From Methanobacterium sp. (GTDB lineage Archaea; Methanobacteriota; Methanobacteria; Methanobacteriales; Methanobacteriaceae): DNA of 64,000 bases. Of this stretch, positions 35,508 to 43,656 are shown piece by piece. Position numbers and translations under genes: made by a program. Each line of letters begins with the position of its first letter. Position 1 is the stretch's first letter. The notes under the pieces were generated by a model. That model did no database searches and was not told the origin of the DNA. It was given only the letters and a program-made list of their open reading frames with translations. Where the stretch lies: the NCBI GenBank assembly GCA_030017655.1, contig JASEIM010000002.1, forward strand, positions 1-64,000. The letters are read 5' to 3'.

Positions 35508-36350
35508 TTACCAGAATATCGCTGATGCATATCCAACAACTGCGCTTTCATCGCCAGTAGTGTCACCACTAGTTGCATATTTCAGTATTTCCGCTTTTTG
35601 AGCTCCCAGTTCCTTTGAAGCAATAATTGTGGTTGCTACAGGCCCATAACCACACATTGTAACATTAATGTCAAGAACCCTTTTAATCATCAGTTTTTCA
35701 TCCATAGAATTTATTGCATCGAGTACCTGGCTGTCATTCTGTTTTGCTATATTTTGTGGTTTATAATGGGTCATATCTGAACTTGCAATAACTACTATGT
35801 CTTTTTCAAGTGCTTCTGCGGTTTTTTTAATGGATTTACCTATCTCATAAGATGATTCAAGGTCCTGCATCCACATGCTAACTGGAACAATTTCAAAATC
35901 ATCACTGAAATACTGCAGAAATGGAAGTTGAACCTCAAGACTGTGTTCCTGGATGTGTGATGTTGCATCAAAGTCAATGATCCCTGCATTATCTACTAAT
36001 TTTACTGTAAATTCTTCATCTATCCTAACATTTCCAAGGGGTGTTTCCCATTCTCCTTCAATCATGGTGGAAATGCCTGATCCAAGCCCCGTATGGTTAG
36101 GGCTGAGTATTACAAAAGTTTCAGGAAATCCATCTTCGAAGATTTTGTAGTAAGATTGTGCTGCAATAGGTCCAGAGTACTGATAACCAGCATGAGGGAC
36201 CATTGCTCCTTTTATTTCTCTTTTGTTAAATGTTTCTTCTGGAATTTTTCCAGGGCCCAATTTATGTTCAAAACACCATTCGATTTGTTTTTTTAAAGAA
36301 TCAGGATTCCTTTCATAAAAAATGCCTGCAACTGCAGGTTTTCTTATCAT
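35508..36350 (-). CDS. MEMO1 family protein
   Basis: A 280-residue protein of the Memo family, related in fold to class III extradiol dioxygenases. MIRKPAVAGIFYERNPDSL, MVPHAGYQYSGPIAAQSY, SPNHTGLG and ASSDMTHY hold the conserved His residues. In archaea the gene is nearly always next to mevalonate kinase, as here, yet its biochemical role is unsettled. The start ATG 36350 follows AGTGATTTT. Confidence 0.9.
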   Translation of the reverse strand: MIRKPAVAGIFYERNPDSLKKQIEWCFEHKLGPGKIPEETFNKREIKGAMVPHAGYQYSGPIAAQSYYKIFEDGFPETFVILSPNHTGLGSGISTMIEGEWETPLGNVRIDEEFTVKLVDNAGIIDFDATSHIQEHSLEVQLPFLQYFSDDFEIVPVSMWMQDLESSYEIGKSIKKTAEALEKDIVVIASSDMTHYKPQNIAKQNDSQVLDAINSMDEKLMIKRVLDINVTMCGYGPVATTIIASKELGAQKAEILKYATSGDTTGDESAVVGYASAIFW

Positions 36351-36441
36351 AAAATCACTGCCTCTTTCTTTTTAAGCTCAAATGAGCCATTCATATGTCA
36401 TAATCAGCCGTGCAAATTCTTTTGCAAAGTTGATTAAAAAT

Positions 36442-37038
36442 TTATATTTTTAACTCGAAATCAGATGGCTGCATTTCGAGGTCTTCTTCTTCTCCTAAAA
36501 CTCCGCGTGCCCTTAGTATTTCTCTTGCAAGTAACCAGTAAACAAGTGCAATAGCTTTTCTACCCTTATTATTTACAGGTAAAACTATATCTACATTTCC
36601 AAGTAAGTTTTCTGTATCGCAGAGCGCCACAACAGGTATTCCTATTTGTTTAGCCTCAATTATAGCTTGTGAGTCTGAACGAGGGTCTGTGACTACGAGT
36701 ACTTTTGGTTCTATAAATTTAGCGTAATTTGGATTGGTCAATGTACCTGGTATAAATCTTCCAGGAATTGTTTTTGCTCCAGTAACCTGTCCAAACTTCT
36801 TAACAGGAGCCTGGCCATATTGTCTTGTTGAGACTACAAGTATGTCATCTGGATCAAATTTTGAAAGGAATTTGGCTGCTGCCTGGATTCTATCGTTTGT
36901 TTTTCTTACATCCAGGACATAAAGACCATCTGCTCTTACTCTGTAGATGTATCGTTCCATATCTTTGGTTTTCTGTTGTGTTCCAATGTGTAAACCTGCT
37001 GCTAAATACTTGTCAAGTGGGATTAATAGTTCTGACAA
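36442..37038 (-). CDS. rps2: 30S ribosomal protein S2
   Basis: A 198-residue archaeal S2. Signatures are LLIPLDKYLAAGLHIGTQQK, YIYRVRADGLYVLDVRKT, FIPGTLTNPNYAKFIEPKVL and PVVALCDTENLLGNVDIVLP. Start is TTG 37038, with GAGGTGATAA just upstream. In many euryarchaea rps2 follows rpoN-rpoK-eno; here it opens the isoprenoid series instead and is preceded by a 365-bp array of hairpins on its own strand. Confidence 0.95.
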   Translation of the reverse strand: MSELLIPLDKYLAAGLHIGTQQKTKDMERYIYRVRADGLYVLDVRKTNDRIQAAAKFLSKFDPDDILVVSTRQYGQAPVKKFGQVTGAKTIPGRFIPGTLTNPNYAKFIEPKVLVVTDPRSDSQAIIEAKQIGIPVVALCDTENLLGNVDIVLPVNNKGRKAIALVYWLLAREILRARGVLGEEEDLEMQPSDFELKI

Positions 37039-37048
37039 ATTATCACCT

Positions 37049-37413
37049 CATAAATTATTCTATTTATGTGGTTCAGGAAATGTTTTCAAATCAAAGATTT
37101 GAAACAACAAAAAACGAAGCTTACAAACACGGAGTGTTTGTGCATTCAAAAACATCTGGTTTTTGAAAGTTTTTTGCATGCAAGCATTTCCTTCAACCTA
37201 AATTTTTTTTTAAAAATTTGTGGTTCGAAAACGTAAAGTTTCCTTCAACCTCAAAAATTTTCTATTTTTGGGTTCGGAAAATCTTTGATTTTCCTCAACC
37301 TCAAAAATTTTCTATTTTTTGGGGCAGCCGAACACTTGTGTTCGGGCCCTGCAAATCTTAAAATCGAAGATTTTTTTATGTGACAAACCATAGATTTGTC
37401 AGCTTTGATTTGC
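37049..37413 (-). promoter_or_regulatory. Hairpin array and structured leader of rps2
   Basis: On the minus strand, in transcript order before the ribosome binding site: P1 (plus 37185-37198 with 37070-37082) encloses P2 (CAAAAAAC, 37169-37176, with 37108-37115), which encloses H1 (37145-37167, 9-bp stem) and H2 (37123-37141, ACAAACAC/GTGTTTGT); H3 (37084-37104) follows P2; H4 CATAAAT/ATTTATG (37049-37068) abuts GAGGTGAT. This is the same order as upstream of rpl37Ae. Further upstream lie hairpins at 37200-37219, 37222-37250, 37271-37300, 37328-37345, and a three-way junction closed by GCAAATC/GATTTGC (37351-37413). A 24-bp segment recurs at 37249 and 37299. Confidence 0.75.
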
Positions 37414-37517
37414 TACCGAGGAAATTAGTATCCTCAAATTATTATTCAAATAATTGAATCGTTTTTAAGTTAATATATACAAAATCTAAAGGTTTTTACT
37501 AAATTATGTGGGGTGTT

Positions 37518-37706
37518 TTATTCTTCCACTTCTACTGCCTCATTTGGGCAAACATCCATGCAAACTTCGCATAAACTGCATTCTTCTTTATTCTGGACTA
37601 TTACTTTGTCTCCATCTATTATTATAACTTCCATCGGACATACATCCACACATTCTGCACAGTCAGCACCGTCACATTTCTCATAGTCAATTGTTATTTT
37701 AACCAT
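37518..37706 (-). CDS. 2[4Fe-4S] ferredoxin
   Basis: A 62-residue ferredoxin with two cysteine clusters: CDGADCAECVDVCP (Cx4Cx2Cx3C) and CSLCEVCMDVCPNEAVEVEE (Cx2Cx2Cx3C). The first has a two-residue insertion relative to the canonical CxxC. ATG 37706 is preferred over the adjacent ATG 37709, as GGTGAT directly abuts the latter. It is a low-potential electron carrier, partner unknown. It lies between the rps2 leader and the NifX-like genes, all on the minus strand. Confidence 0.9.
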   Translation of the reverse strand: MVKITIDYEKCDGADCAECVDVCPMEVIIIDGDKVIVQNKEECSLCEVCMDVCPNEAVEVEE

Positions 37707-37756
37707 CATATCACCTATTTTACTGTTTTCAGTAGTTATTATCCATTAGAAATAAG

Positions 37757-38161
37757 TTATATTCCTCGTCCCATTCCCCCTTTCCTTCCAGATCCTCTTC
37801 CACCCGGAAATCCAGAAAATAATGAAGTTACTTCTTCTAATTTACCTTCAATGAATTGTTCCAGATTTTTCTCCACGCTACCTGAAGTAATTCTGTAAAC
37901 TTTGATATCAGCATTTTTTAAAGTATTAAATGCAATTGGGCCTAATTCGCCTGAAATTAGAGCATTAACTTCATGATCTATTATAAATTGTGCAGCTATG
38001 TTTCCTGCTCCTCTTTCATTTTTTGCAGGGTTTGCTATTGGTGAAACATCTTTTATTTCATCATTTTCTAAATCTGCAATTATAAATTCAGGGCTTCTCC
38101 CAAATACAGAGCTTACTTCAGACCCTAAATTAGTTCCTGCAGATGTTACAGCTACTTTCAT
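37757..38161 (-). CDS. NifX/NafY-like (dinitrogenase Fe-Mo cofactor family) protein, copy 1
   Basis: A 134-residue protein of the Fe-Mo-cofactor-binding family: MKVAVTSAGTNLGSEVSSVF with FGRSPEFIIADLE and NERGAGNIAAQFIIDHEVNALISGELGPIAF. The C-terminus is Gly/Arg-rich (GFPGGRGSGRKGGMGRG). Stand-alone members in methanogens bind metal clusters and are not evidence of nitrogen fixation by themselves. A paralogue of similar size lies 165 bp upstream. Confidence 0.85.
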   Translation of the reverse strand: MKVAVTSAGTNLGSEVSSVFGRSPEFIIADLENDEIKDVSPIANPAKNERGAGNIAAQFIIDHEVNALISGELGPIAFNTLKNADIKVYRITSGSVEKNLEQFIEGKLEEVTSLFSGFPGGRGSGRKGGMGRGI

Positions 38162-38326
38162 ACGTATCCCTCTTTTTTTAATATCATACTTTATATTTTA
38201 TTTACAATTTTCAACATATGTCCATTTCCTGAGTTTCATGAATTTGAGACATTTTTCATTTTTTTTTTTGCATTTAGAAATAAAAATGGCAAGATTTGAA
38301 GTTTTTTTGAAAAAATTAAATAATTT

Positions 38327-38701
38327 TTAACAGCCCTCTCCTTTACATGATCTTTTATCTGCAATAGGCAACATTCCCCTTTTCCATTCTTTAATAACAT
38401 CTTTAACCTTTCCAGATGCCCCTGAAAATACTTCTATTTCACTATTACGTAGCATAGATATAGCTTTCGGACCTAAATTTCCACAAATCAGCACATTAGC
38501 TCTTGAACCAATTATTATCTCTGCTGGCGTTTTAGAACCACCCCTATGCCTACCAGTACTTTCAGTTACATTAATTTCTTTAATCTCACCCTTTTCAAGC
38601 TCAATTAAAGTAAAATAGGGACTTTTCCCAAAATGAATGGAAACTTCAGATAATAAACCACCCTCATCTAATGTAGGTACACATATAAGAGTAACTTTCA
38701 T
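38327..38701 (-). CDS. NifX/NafY-like protein, copy 2
   Basis: A 124-residue paralogue of copy 1: VTLICVPTLDEGGLLSEVSI, HFGKSPYFTLIELEKGEIKE and GGSKTPAEIIIGSRANVLIC. It ends in a cysteine pair (SCKGEGC), absent from copy 1, which could bind metal. Two ATG codons are adjacent (38704 and 38701) behind AAGGAG; the second has better spacing. It is 18 bp downstream of the DUF134 regulator, probably in one unit. Confidence 0.85.
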   Translation of the reverse strand: MKVTLICVPTLDEGGLLSEVSIHFGKSPYFTLIELEKGEIKEINVTESTGRHRGGSKTPAEIIIGSRANVLICGNLGPKAISMLRNSEIEVFSGASGKVKDVIKEWKRGMLPIADKRSCKGEGC

Positions 38702-38719
38702 CATCTCCTTTTTAATCGA

Positions 38720-39310
38720 TTAGTCAGCCCCACAAAGTGGTGCTCCACATTCCGGGCATTTAGCGTTTCTACATGGGATTCTTGGTGTCTTTGAGGATTC
38801 ATATCCACATTGTATACATTTACATATTCTTGAAGGGCCCGCACCAATTCCACCTCCGCTGTATCCCTTTCTTCTTCCTATTCCTGGCTGTCCAATTTTT
38901 TTTTGAATTTCTTCAGCATTTATTTTATATATGTACTCTGATTGGCAATCAGGGCATTTTTCATATTCTTTTTCAGGACTGCTCCATTCAAAACCACAGC
39001 TTTTACATCTATATTTATCTGTCACGAAAATGCCTCCTTTAATTTTGATGATCTTTCCTTCAATTAGAGCCTTAGCGATTTTTTCTCGAGCAGAATTCAA
39101 TGTCCTGTGAAAGGTTGGCTGTGAGATATCCATTTTTTCTGCTGCCTTCTGCTGTTTAATATCATCATAGTCTTTTAGCCGTATTGCTTCAAATTCATCT
39201 AATGTAATCTCTACTGGCCGAATTAGGTTACAATTGTCTCTAGAATCTGGTTTAAAGCATCTAATTGCGGGTTCTTGAAAAATTTGTCTGAATCTTTTTG
39301 GTCTCACCAT
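38720..39310 (-). CDS. DUF134 DNA-binding regulator with zinc ribbons
   Basis: A 196-residue protein. Residues 1-95 are the DUF134/UPF0251 helix-turn-helix domain (MVRPKRFRQIFQEPAIRCFK, LDEFEAIRLKDYDDIKQQKAAEKMDISQPTFHRTL). The rest carries two zinc-ribbon-like clusters, CKSCGFEWSSPEKEYEKCPDC near 104 and CKCIQCGYES...CPECGAPLC at the end. DUF134 genes recur beside NifX-like and Mrp genes, so it probably regulates metal-cluster assembly genes such as the two downstream. Most homologues lack the second ribbon. Confidence 0.85.
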   Translation of the reverse strand: MVRPKRFRQIFQEPAIRCFKPDSRDNCNLIRPVEITLDEFEAIRLKDYDDIKQQKAAEKMDISQPTFHRTLNSAREKIAKALIEGKIIKIKGGIFVTDKYRCKSCGFEWSSPEKEYEKCPDCQSEYIYKINAEEIQKKIGQPGIGRRKGYSGGGIGAGPSRICKCIQCGYESSKTPRIPCRNAKCPECGAPLCGAD

Positions 39311-39435
39311 GTTATGAATATATATTCATAACCCTAATATAAAGTTTTTGGCCCACCTAAAAAAATAGTAAAAAAATTATGTATAGAAAATTTAAATCAA
39401 AAAAGAATTAAAATACTTATCTTAAAAATTATAAA

Positions 39436-39909
39436 TTATTTAATAACTGTTTCCAAAGTAGTATCCATTAAAATATCAAATGGTATTTTTTCTTCCCATC
39501 CTGCATTTTCGAATATGTTCATAAAACAGACCCCAATGACTTTTGGTTTCTTTTCTCCAGATATTTCTTGGATCATTTCCAATACATCTTCAGGAGCGCA
39601 GCCAAATTTAGGCATTGCCAAACCACCAAGAATAACAATTGCATCAGGGTTTTTAGGATCTGCTTTTTCATCCACTACGCTAAATCCAATACCCTGCTGC
39701 ATTTTTACATTTTTAGCACTTTCTTTTTCTGATTTTGGTACATAAACCAACTTATAGTTTTTATCCCTAACTGAATAAGATAACAACTCTACAAATGGTG
39801 TACATACTGCTACTGAACCCACAAAAACAATTTTAGATTCATTCTCGATATCACTTAGACTTTCTCTAAAACTACCGGTTAATCCAACTATACCCATCTT
39901 TTTATCCAT
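39436..39909 (-). CDS. DUF2124 family protein
   Basis: A 157-residue methanogen protein of DUF2124, with GIVGLTGSFRESLSDIE, IVFVGSVAVCTPFVELLSY, PDAIVILGGLAMPKFGCAPE and VIGVCFMNIFENAGW. The alternating beta-alpha pattern suggests a Rossmann-like fold. No function is established. A 250-bp gap separates it from the phosphoesterase gene and 125 bp from DUF134. Confidence 0.8.
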   Translation of the reverse strand: MDKKMGIVGLTGSFRESLSDIENESKIVFVGSVAVCTPFVELLSYSVRDKNYKLVYVPKSEKESAKNVKMQQGIGFSVVDEKADPKNPDAIVILGGLAMPKFGCAPEDVLEMIQEISGEKKPKVIGVCFMNIFENAGWEEKIPFDILMDTTLETVIK

Positions 39910-40159
39910 TTTTTCCCACCTAAATAATGATAATAATATATTATATCATAAATAATATAAAATATTATAAAAATGAATTAATTTGGATATTAATCGGAAA
40001 AATAAAAGAAAAAATCCAACAATTATTTTTATTTTACACTTATATTTAGTTAATTCAAAATTAGAAACACTAAAATTAGATTAAAAAAAGAAATAATCTA
40101 AATTATTCTTCATATTAATATTATAAAGTTTCATATCTTAAATAACTAAAAAACGACTT

Positions 40160-41257
40160 TTACATGTATACTGAATTATTTATTTTCAGTTCTTTTTTAA
40201 GTTTTATCAGCGTTATTTCATTTCTCGAGCCTAATCGCATTGGAGGGCCCCAAGTCCCTGTTCCCTGAGAAACATAGAGATGCGTTCCATTGTATTCATA
40301 AAGCCCATTAAAATACTGAAAAACAAGACGGCCCAGATAATTGAATGGGAAAAACTGTCCTTTATGTGTATGCCCTGAAATCTGTAAATCAACTCCTGCA
40401 GCACTTGCAGCTTCAATTCCAGTTGGTACATGGTACATTAGGATAGAAGGTTTTGATTTATCTATTTTTATTTGCGAAAGCACATTTTTAAGATGATCTT
40501 GTTCAAATGAATAATTAACACCAATTATTTGAATGTCATGGACTTCTACCATTTCATCCATCAATACGCCTATATTTGTGGTTTTAAGAACTTCAAGAAC
40601 ATTATCCAACCCTTCATAAACGTCATGATTACCTATTCCAAGAAATACTGGACATTTAAGTTTATCTATGGCATTAAACATATATGGATGTAATTTAGCA
40701 CTTCCATCTGCGGTATCGCCTGTTATTAACACAATATCCGGGTTTAGAGCGTTTGTATTCTTAACTATCTCTGTTATAAATCCCGAATTCCGTATAGACC
40801 CTATATGCATATCTGTAAGTTGAACTATTTTCATGTCTCTTTTTAAATTTGGAACATTAATTTCTAATTCTTTAACTTCCAGATACAGACTGTTAAAAAT
40901 TGCATATGCACTTATAACTGAAGCAAGCACTATGATTGAGATTCCTGCTGTAAATGGAGGTATATTAAATATAAATTTCAGTATTTCATAGCTAAGAAGC
41001 AGAAATAAGATAAAAAATGATATTCCCATCCATACAGAAGCAATTGTATATAAAGCACGGGTAATTATATGTGATACTGTCCTTTCAAGTACTGCTGCAG
41101 TCGGATAAGACATTGCAAATAAAAATATCAATGAATAAACCGTTATTTTTGATAAATCAAGGAGCATACCCATTCTGGAGAATATATAGTAATTTAGAGC
41201 TAGAAATCCAAAGAAAAATACCGATAGGAACATGGCCATCTGAACTATTCTCTTCAT
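40160..41257 (-). CDS. Membrane-anchored metallophosphoesterase
   Basis: A 365-residue protein. Four hydrophobic segments fill residues 1-125. The calcineurin-like domain then shows QLTDMHIGS, LITGDTADG, GIGNHDVYEG, MYHVPTG and SGHTHKGQFFP, giving the full set of metal ligands. It resembles YkuE/YaeI-type phosphodiesterases, which have been linked to lipid or cell-envelope metabolism in bacteria. The substrate here is unknown; the active site is predicted outside or at the membrane face. Confidence 0.85.
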   Translation of the reverse strand: MKRIVQMAMFLSVFFFGFLALNYYIFSRMGMLLDLSKITVYSLIFLFAMSYPTAAVLERTVSHIITRALYTIASVWMGISFFILFLLLSYEILKFIFNIPPFTAGISIIVLASVISAYAIFNSLYLEVKELEINVPNLKRDMKIVQLTDMHIGSIRNSGFITEIVKNTNALNPDIVLITGDTADGSAKLHPYMFNAIDKLKCPVFLGIGNHDVYEGLDNVLEVLKTTNIGVLMDEMVEVHDIQIIGVNYSFEQDHLKNVLSQIKIDKSKPSILMYHVPTGIEAASAAGVDLQISGHTHKGQFFPFNYLGRLVFQYFNGLYEYNGTHLYVSQGTGTWGPPMRLGSRNEITLIKLKKELKINNSVYM

Positions 41258-41308
41258 TTTTACTCCTGTACTAAAATAAATATTAATTGATTAACCCAAA
41301 AAATGTGA

Positions 41309-42220
41309 TTATAAAATAGATGATTCTGGCAACAGTTTAACCAGTGTATAATCATACATCATGGATTTTTGGATTTCTGAAACGTCCCCTAACCGGTAAT
41401 CGTCAACTTTGACATTTCCAATTTCATCCTTATATCTATCAAAGTTAAGTTTAACTCTTACTCCATCAAGCTGACTTACAATTGGGGAAGGAGAATATAT
41501 TTCTTCTATTGCAGGTATCTGATTTTCTATTTCACTTTTTACAAGTATTGAAGGAACTATTGGAGGGTCCTGAGCTATTTCATGCCGTTTATCGTTTAAA
41601 ATACCTTCAACCGTAGAAACAAGGTTTCTAAGTGCCCTGATATTTTCTCCACGCTTAAGTCTTCTTGGAATTCTTCCCAAACCTCCAACATATGCTGTTG
41701 CCCCTGGAATCTCGTCTGCATTCATATATGGTGCCCCTGTTACTACAACTGGTATTTCCATATCTTCAAAAAGATGAGTCTTGTTTAGTATACATTCCCT
41801 GAAGCTTCCAAGTGCAAAAACCGCCAGATCATGCTCTTCAATGAGCTTTTTTTCATCCTGAGATATTCTGGATATGCCTTTTCCTGCTCCGCGGGATAAA
41901 CCTATCATATTATCCTTTGCACCATATCTTCGGAGGTATTCTGAAATATCGCATGCAGAATGAGGAAGATGCTGTCTGGCAAGAGTGGGAGATACTATTG
42001 CAATTTCTGTTCCTGCCATTGGAGCCACTTTTATAGTTCCAAGAAGTTCTTTTGCTTTTTCTTTAACTTTATCAACATCTTCTATTGGTACAGCAATAGT
42101 AATGACAAGATCCATCTGGCTGAAGTTTTCCTGCAGCACAAATCCTCCCAGATCTTCTATTAATTCTGTTACCTCTTCATGTTTGTGAACTCCACCAGTA
42201 TATGTCAGTGTTTCGTACAT
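41309..42220 (-). CDS. mmp7: Methanogenesis marker protein 7
   Basis: A 303-residue protein of the methanogenesis marker 7 family (COG4052, related to McrC). TYTGGVHKHEEVTELIEDLGGF, the segment PMAGTEIAIVSPTLARQHLP and HSACDISEYLRRYGAKDNMI are recognisable, as is GAGKGISRISQDEKKL. Marker 7 has been found with McrC in the ATP-dependent activation complex of methyl-coenzyme M reductase. Its start overlaps the last 16 bases of the upstream gene, implying coupled synthesis. Confidence 0.88.
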   Translation of the reverse strand: MYETLTYTGGVHKHEEVTELIEDLGGFVLQENFSQMDLVITIAVPIEDVDKVKEKAKELLGTIKVAPMAGTEIAIVSPTLARQHLPHSACDISEYLRRYGAKDNMIGLSRGAGKGISRISQDEKKLIEEHDLAVFALGSFRECILNKTHLFEDMEIPVVVTGAPYMNADEIPGATAYVGGLGRIPRRLKRGENIRALRNLVSTVEGILNDKRHEIAQDPPIVPSILVKSEIENQIPAIEEIYSPSPIVSQLDGVRVKLNFDRYKDEIGNVKVDDYRLGDVSEIQKSMMYDYTLVKLLPESSIL

Positions 42221-42729
42221 AAACTTTTCTCCAAAATGTTATATCTCATTTCAGCCCTTTTTATGGGGTCTAATGGAACATTTTTATGGGAAGGAACTTC
42301 AACTGCCCTTACATTATCTTTTATTTCACCAAGTATTTTATCTTTCATATAATCCGGATAAACTATATAGTCAAAATTCTCTTGAACAATTGTAAAACCC
42401 ATATCTTCCACTATTTCTCTTAAAAAATTTGAATATACTTTTATTTTTATTTTTTCATTATTATTTTTTGAATATCCAACTTTATTCGTTTTATATTTTA
42501 ATGGTGTAGTTTTAAATATTTCTGAAAGCTTTTTTATGCTCTCATCAATCTGTGAAAATGTGTTTAATTTAATCTTTATAGATTTAGAAGATGTTAATGT
42601 TTCAGATAGTGTTACCACAATATCTCCATTTATTTTATTTGGATTTGAGCTTACAATATAGTCAGTGATGCCTGCTAATTCAAGAATTCTATCGCACATG
42701 GGAGTTGTAACAATTCTCATTGATGACAT
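42205..42729 (-). CDS. Methanogen-specific protein co-transcribed with mmp7 (possible marker 17 or COG4051-type)
   Basis: A 174-residue protein: MRIVTTPMCDRILELAGITD, SNPNKINGDIVVTLSET, KIKLNTFSQIDESIKKLSEI, and a C-terminal EVPSHKNVPLDPIKRAEMRY. Overlap with mmp7 and its presence on the same transcript point to reductase maturation. I cannot decide between methanogenesis marker 17 and another methanogen-only family from sequence alone. No metal motif is evident apart from the PMC cysteine near residue 12. Confidence 0.55.
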   Translation of the reverse strand: MSSMRIVTTPMCDRILELAGITDYIVSSNPNKINGDIVVTLSETLTSSKSIKIKLNTFSQIDESIKKLSEIFKTTPLKYKTNKVGYSKNNNEKIKIKVYSNFLREIVEDMGFTIVQENFDYIVYPDYMKDKILGEIKDNVRAVEVPSHKNVPLDPIKRAEMRYNILEKSLCTKH

Positions 42730-42865
42730 GCTTTATCATCGCCTTAAATATTATATCAATTTTGCTTTTTAATCTTTAGTTAAATTAAAGTATTAATAAA
42801 TACATAATACATAATACTTATTGAAGTCAATTGATAGTTCTAAAAATATTTAGAGGTGTTTTATA

Positions 42866-43132
42866 ATGAAAATAGATGAAATTAAAGGCAAAGATGTGAT
42901 AGATACAGAAGGAAATAAAATAGGAGAAGTAGAAGACCTTGAATTAGACCTTAGTAATCGTAGAATAGAAGGAATCGTACTTAGAGAAGGAAGCCTATCA
43001 GCAAAAATAGGACTAGGCGAACAAAGAACAATACCATGCAGTATGGTGGATAAAATTGGCGATAAAGTCTTATTACGATCTGGAAGAGGCCGAAGTCTGC
43101 AAGATTTAGATGTTACAACTGGTGGAGAATAG
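42866..43132 (+). CDS. PRC-barrel domain protein
   Basis: An 88-residue single PRC-barrel: MKIDEIKGKDVIDTEGNKIG, EDLELDLSNRRIEGIVLREG and VDKIGDKVLLR. The fold occurs in the photosynthetic reaction centre H subunit and in RimM; small archaeal versions are of unknown role. It is transcribed divergently from the mmp7 pair from a 136-bp region with TATA-like TTAATAAATA and a short tandem ACATAAT repeat. GAGGTG precedes the ATG. Confidence 0.88.
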   Translation: MKIDEIKGKDVIDTEGNKIGEVEDLELDLSNRRIEGIVLREGSLSAKIGLGEQRTIPCSMVDKIGDKVLLRSGRGRSLQDLDVTTGGE

Positions 43133-43354
43133 AAAGGATCAGAAGAACAATCAATCCATTCCTTTCTTATTTTAATAAAGAAAGAGTGAATCAGTGAAAA
43201 GTGTTAGAGTTATTCATTTGAACATTAAAATATTTATTCAAACGCTAAATTAAAAAATATTGATTCTAGTGGTTAAAAAATTAAAATAAACACATTAGCT
43301 TTATTTCTATTTTTAAAAATATTTATATATTAATTCAACTATAAATAATCTTAA

Positions 43355-43374
43355 GATCAATCATAATATTGATC
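43355..43374 (+). promoter_or_regulatory. Hairpin directly upstream of the TRAM gene
   Basis: A perfect 7-bp inverted repeat GATCAAT/ATTGATC with a 6-nt loop ends 2-3 nt before the GAAGGATGTGA site used by the TTG start at 43391. Position next to the ribosome binding site matches the pattern seen at other leaders in the window. A role in translation is inferred. Confidence 0.35.
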
Positions 43375-43390
43375 GAAGGATGTGAATTAA

Positions 43391-43600
43391 TTGTTCGGAA
43401 CAAACCAAGGTCCAAAAACAGCCCCTATTGAAGAAGGGGAAGAATATGATGTTAAAATTGAAGATGTAGGTAAAGAAGGCGACGGAATTACCAGAATAAA
43501 TGGTTTTGTAGTATTTGTGCCTGATACCAAAGTTGGTGACGAGGTTAAAGTAAAAATAGTTTCTGTAAGAAGAAAATTTGGTTTTGCTGAAAAAATTTAA
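43391..43600 (+). CDS. TRAM-domain RNA-binding protein
   Basis: A 69-residue protein made of one TRAM domain: GEEYDVKIEDVGKEGDGITR, NGFVVFVPDTKVGDEVKVKI and VRRKFGFAEKI. TRAM proteins bind tRNA or rRNA; stand-alone archaeal members have been reported as RNA chaperones with cold-shock-like behaviour. Start is TTG 43391, since the only in-frame upstream option is followed by a stop. It has its own gap of about 260 bp upstream. Confidence 0.88.
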   Translation: MFGTNQGPKTAPIEEGEEYDVKIEDVGKEGDGITRINGFVVFVPDTKVGDEVKVKIVSVRRKFGFAEKI

Positions 43601-43656
43601 ATAAACCCACTCAATTCATTTTTTATTCTAAAATCCTAATTTTTTGGTGTTTTTAA

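Noticed and set aside
37049..37413. CRISPR array
   Set aside because: Repeats here are inverted and of varying sequence, without regular direct repeats and unique spacers; no cas genes are present.
37757..38701. NifX-like genes as a sign of nitrogen fixation
   Set aside because: Stand-alone members of this family are widespread in methanogens; no nifHDKENB is in the window.
42780..42830. Tandem ACATAAT repeats in the divergent mmp7/PRC-barrel promoter region as an operator
   Set aside because: Only two short AT-rich copies; chance is likely.
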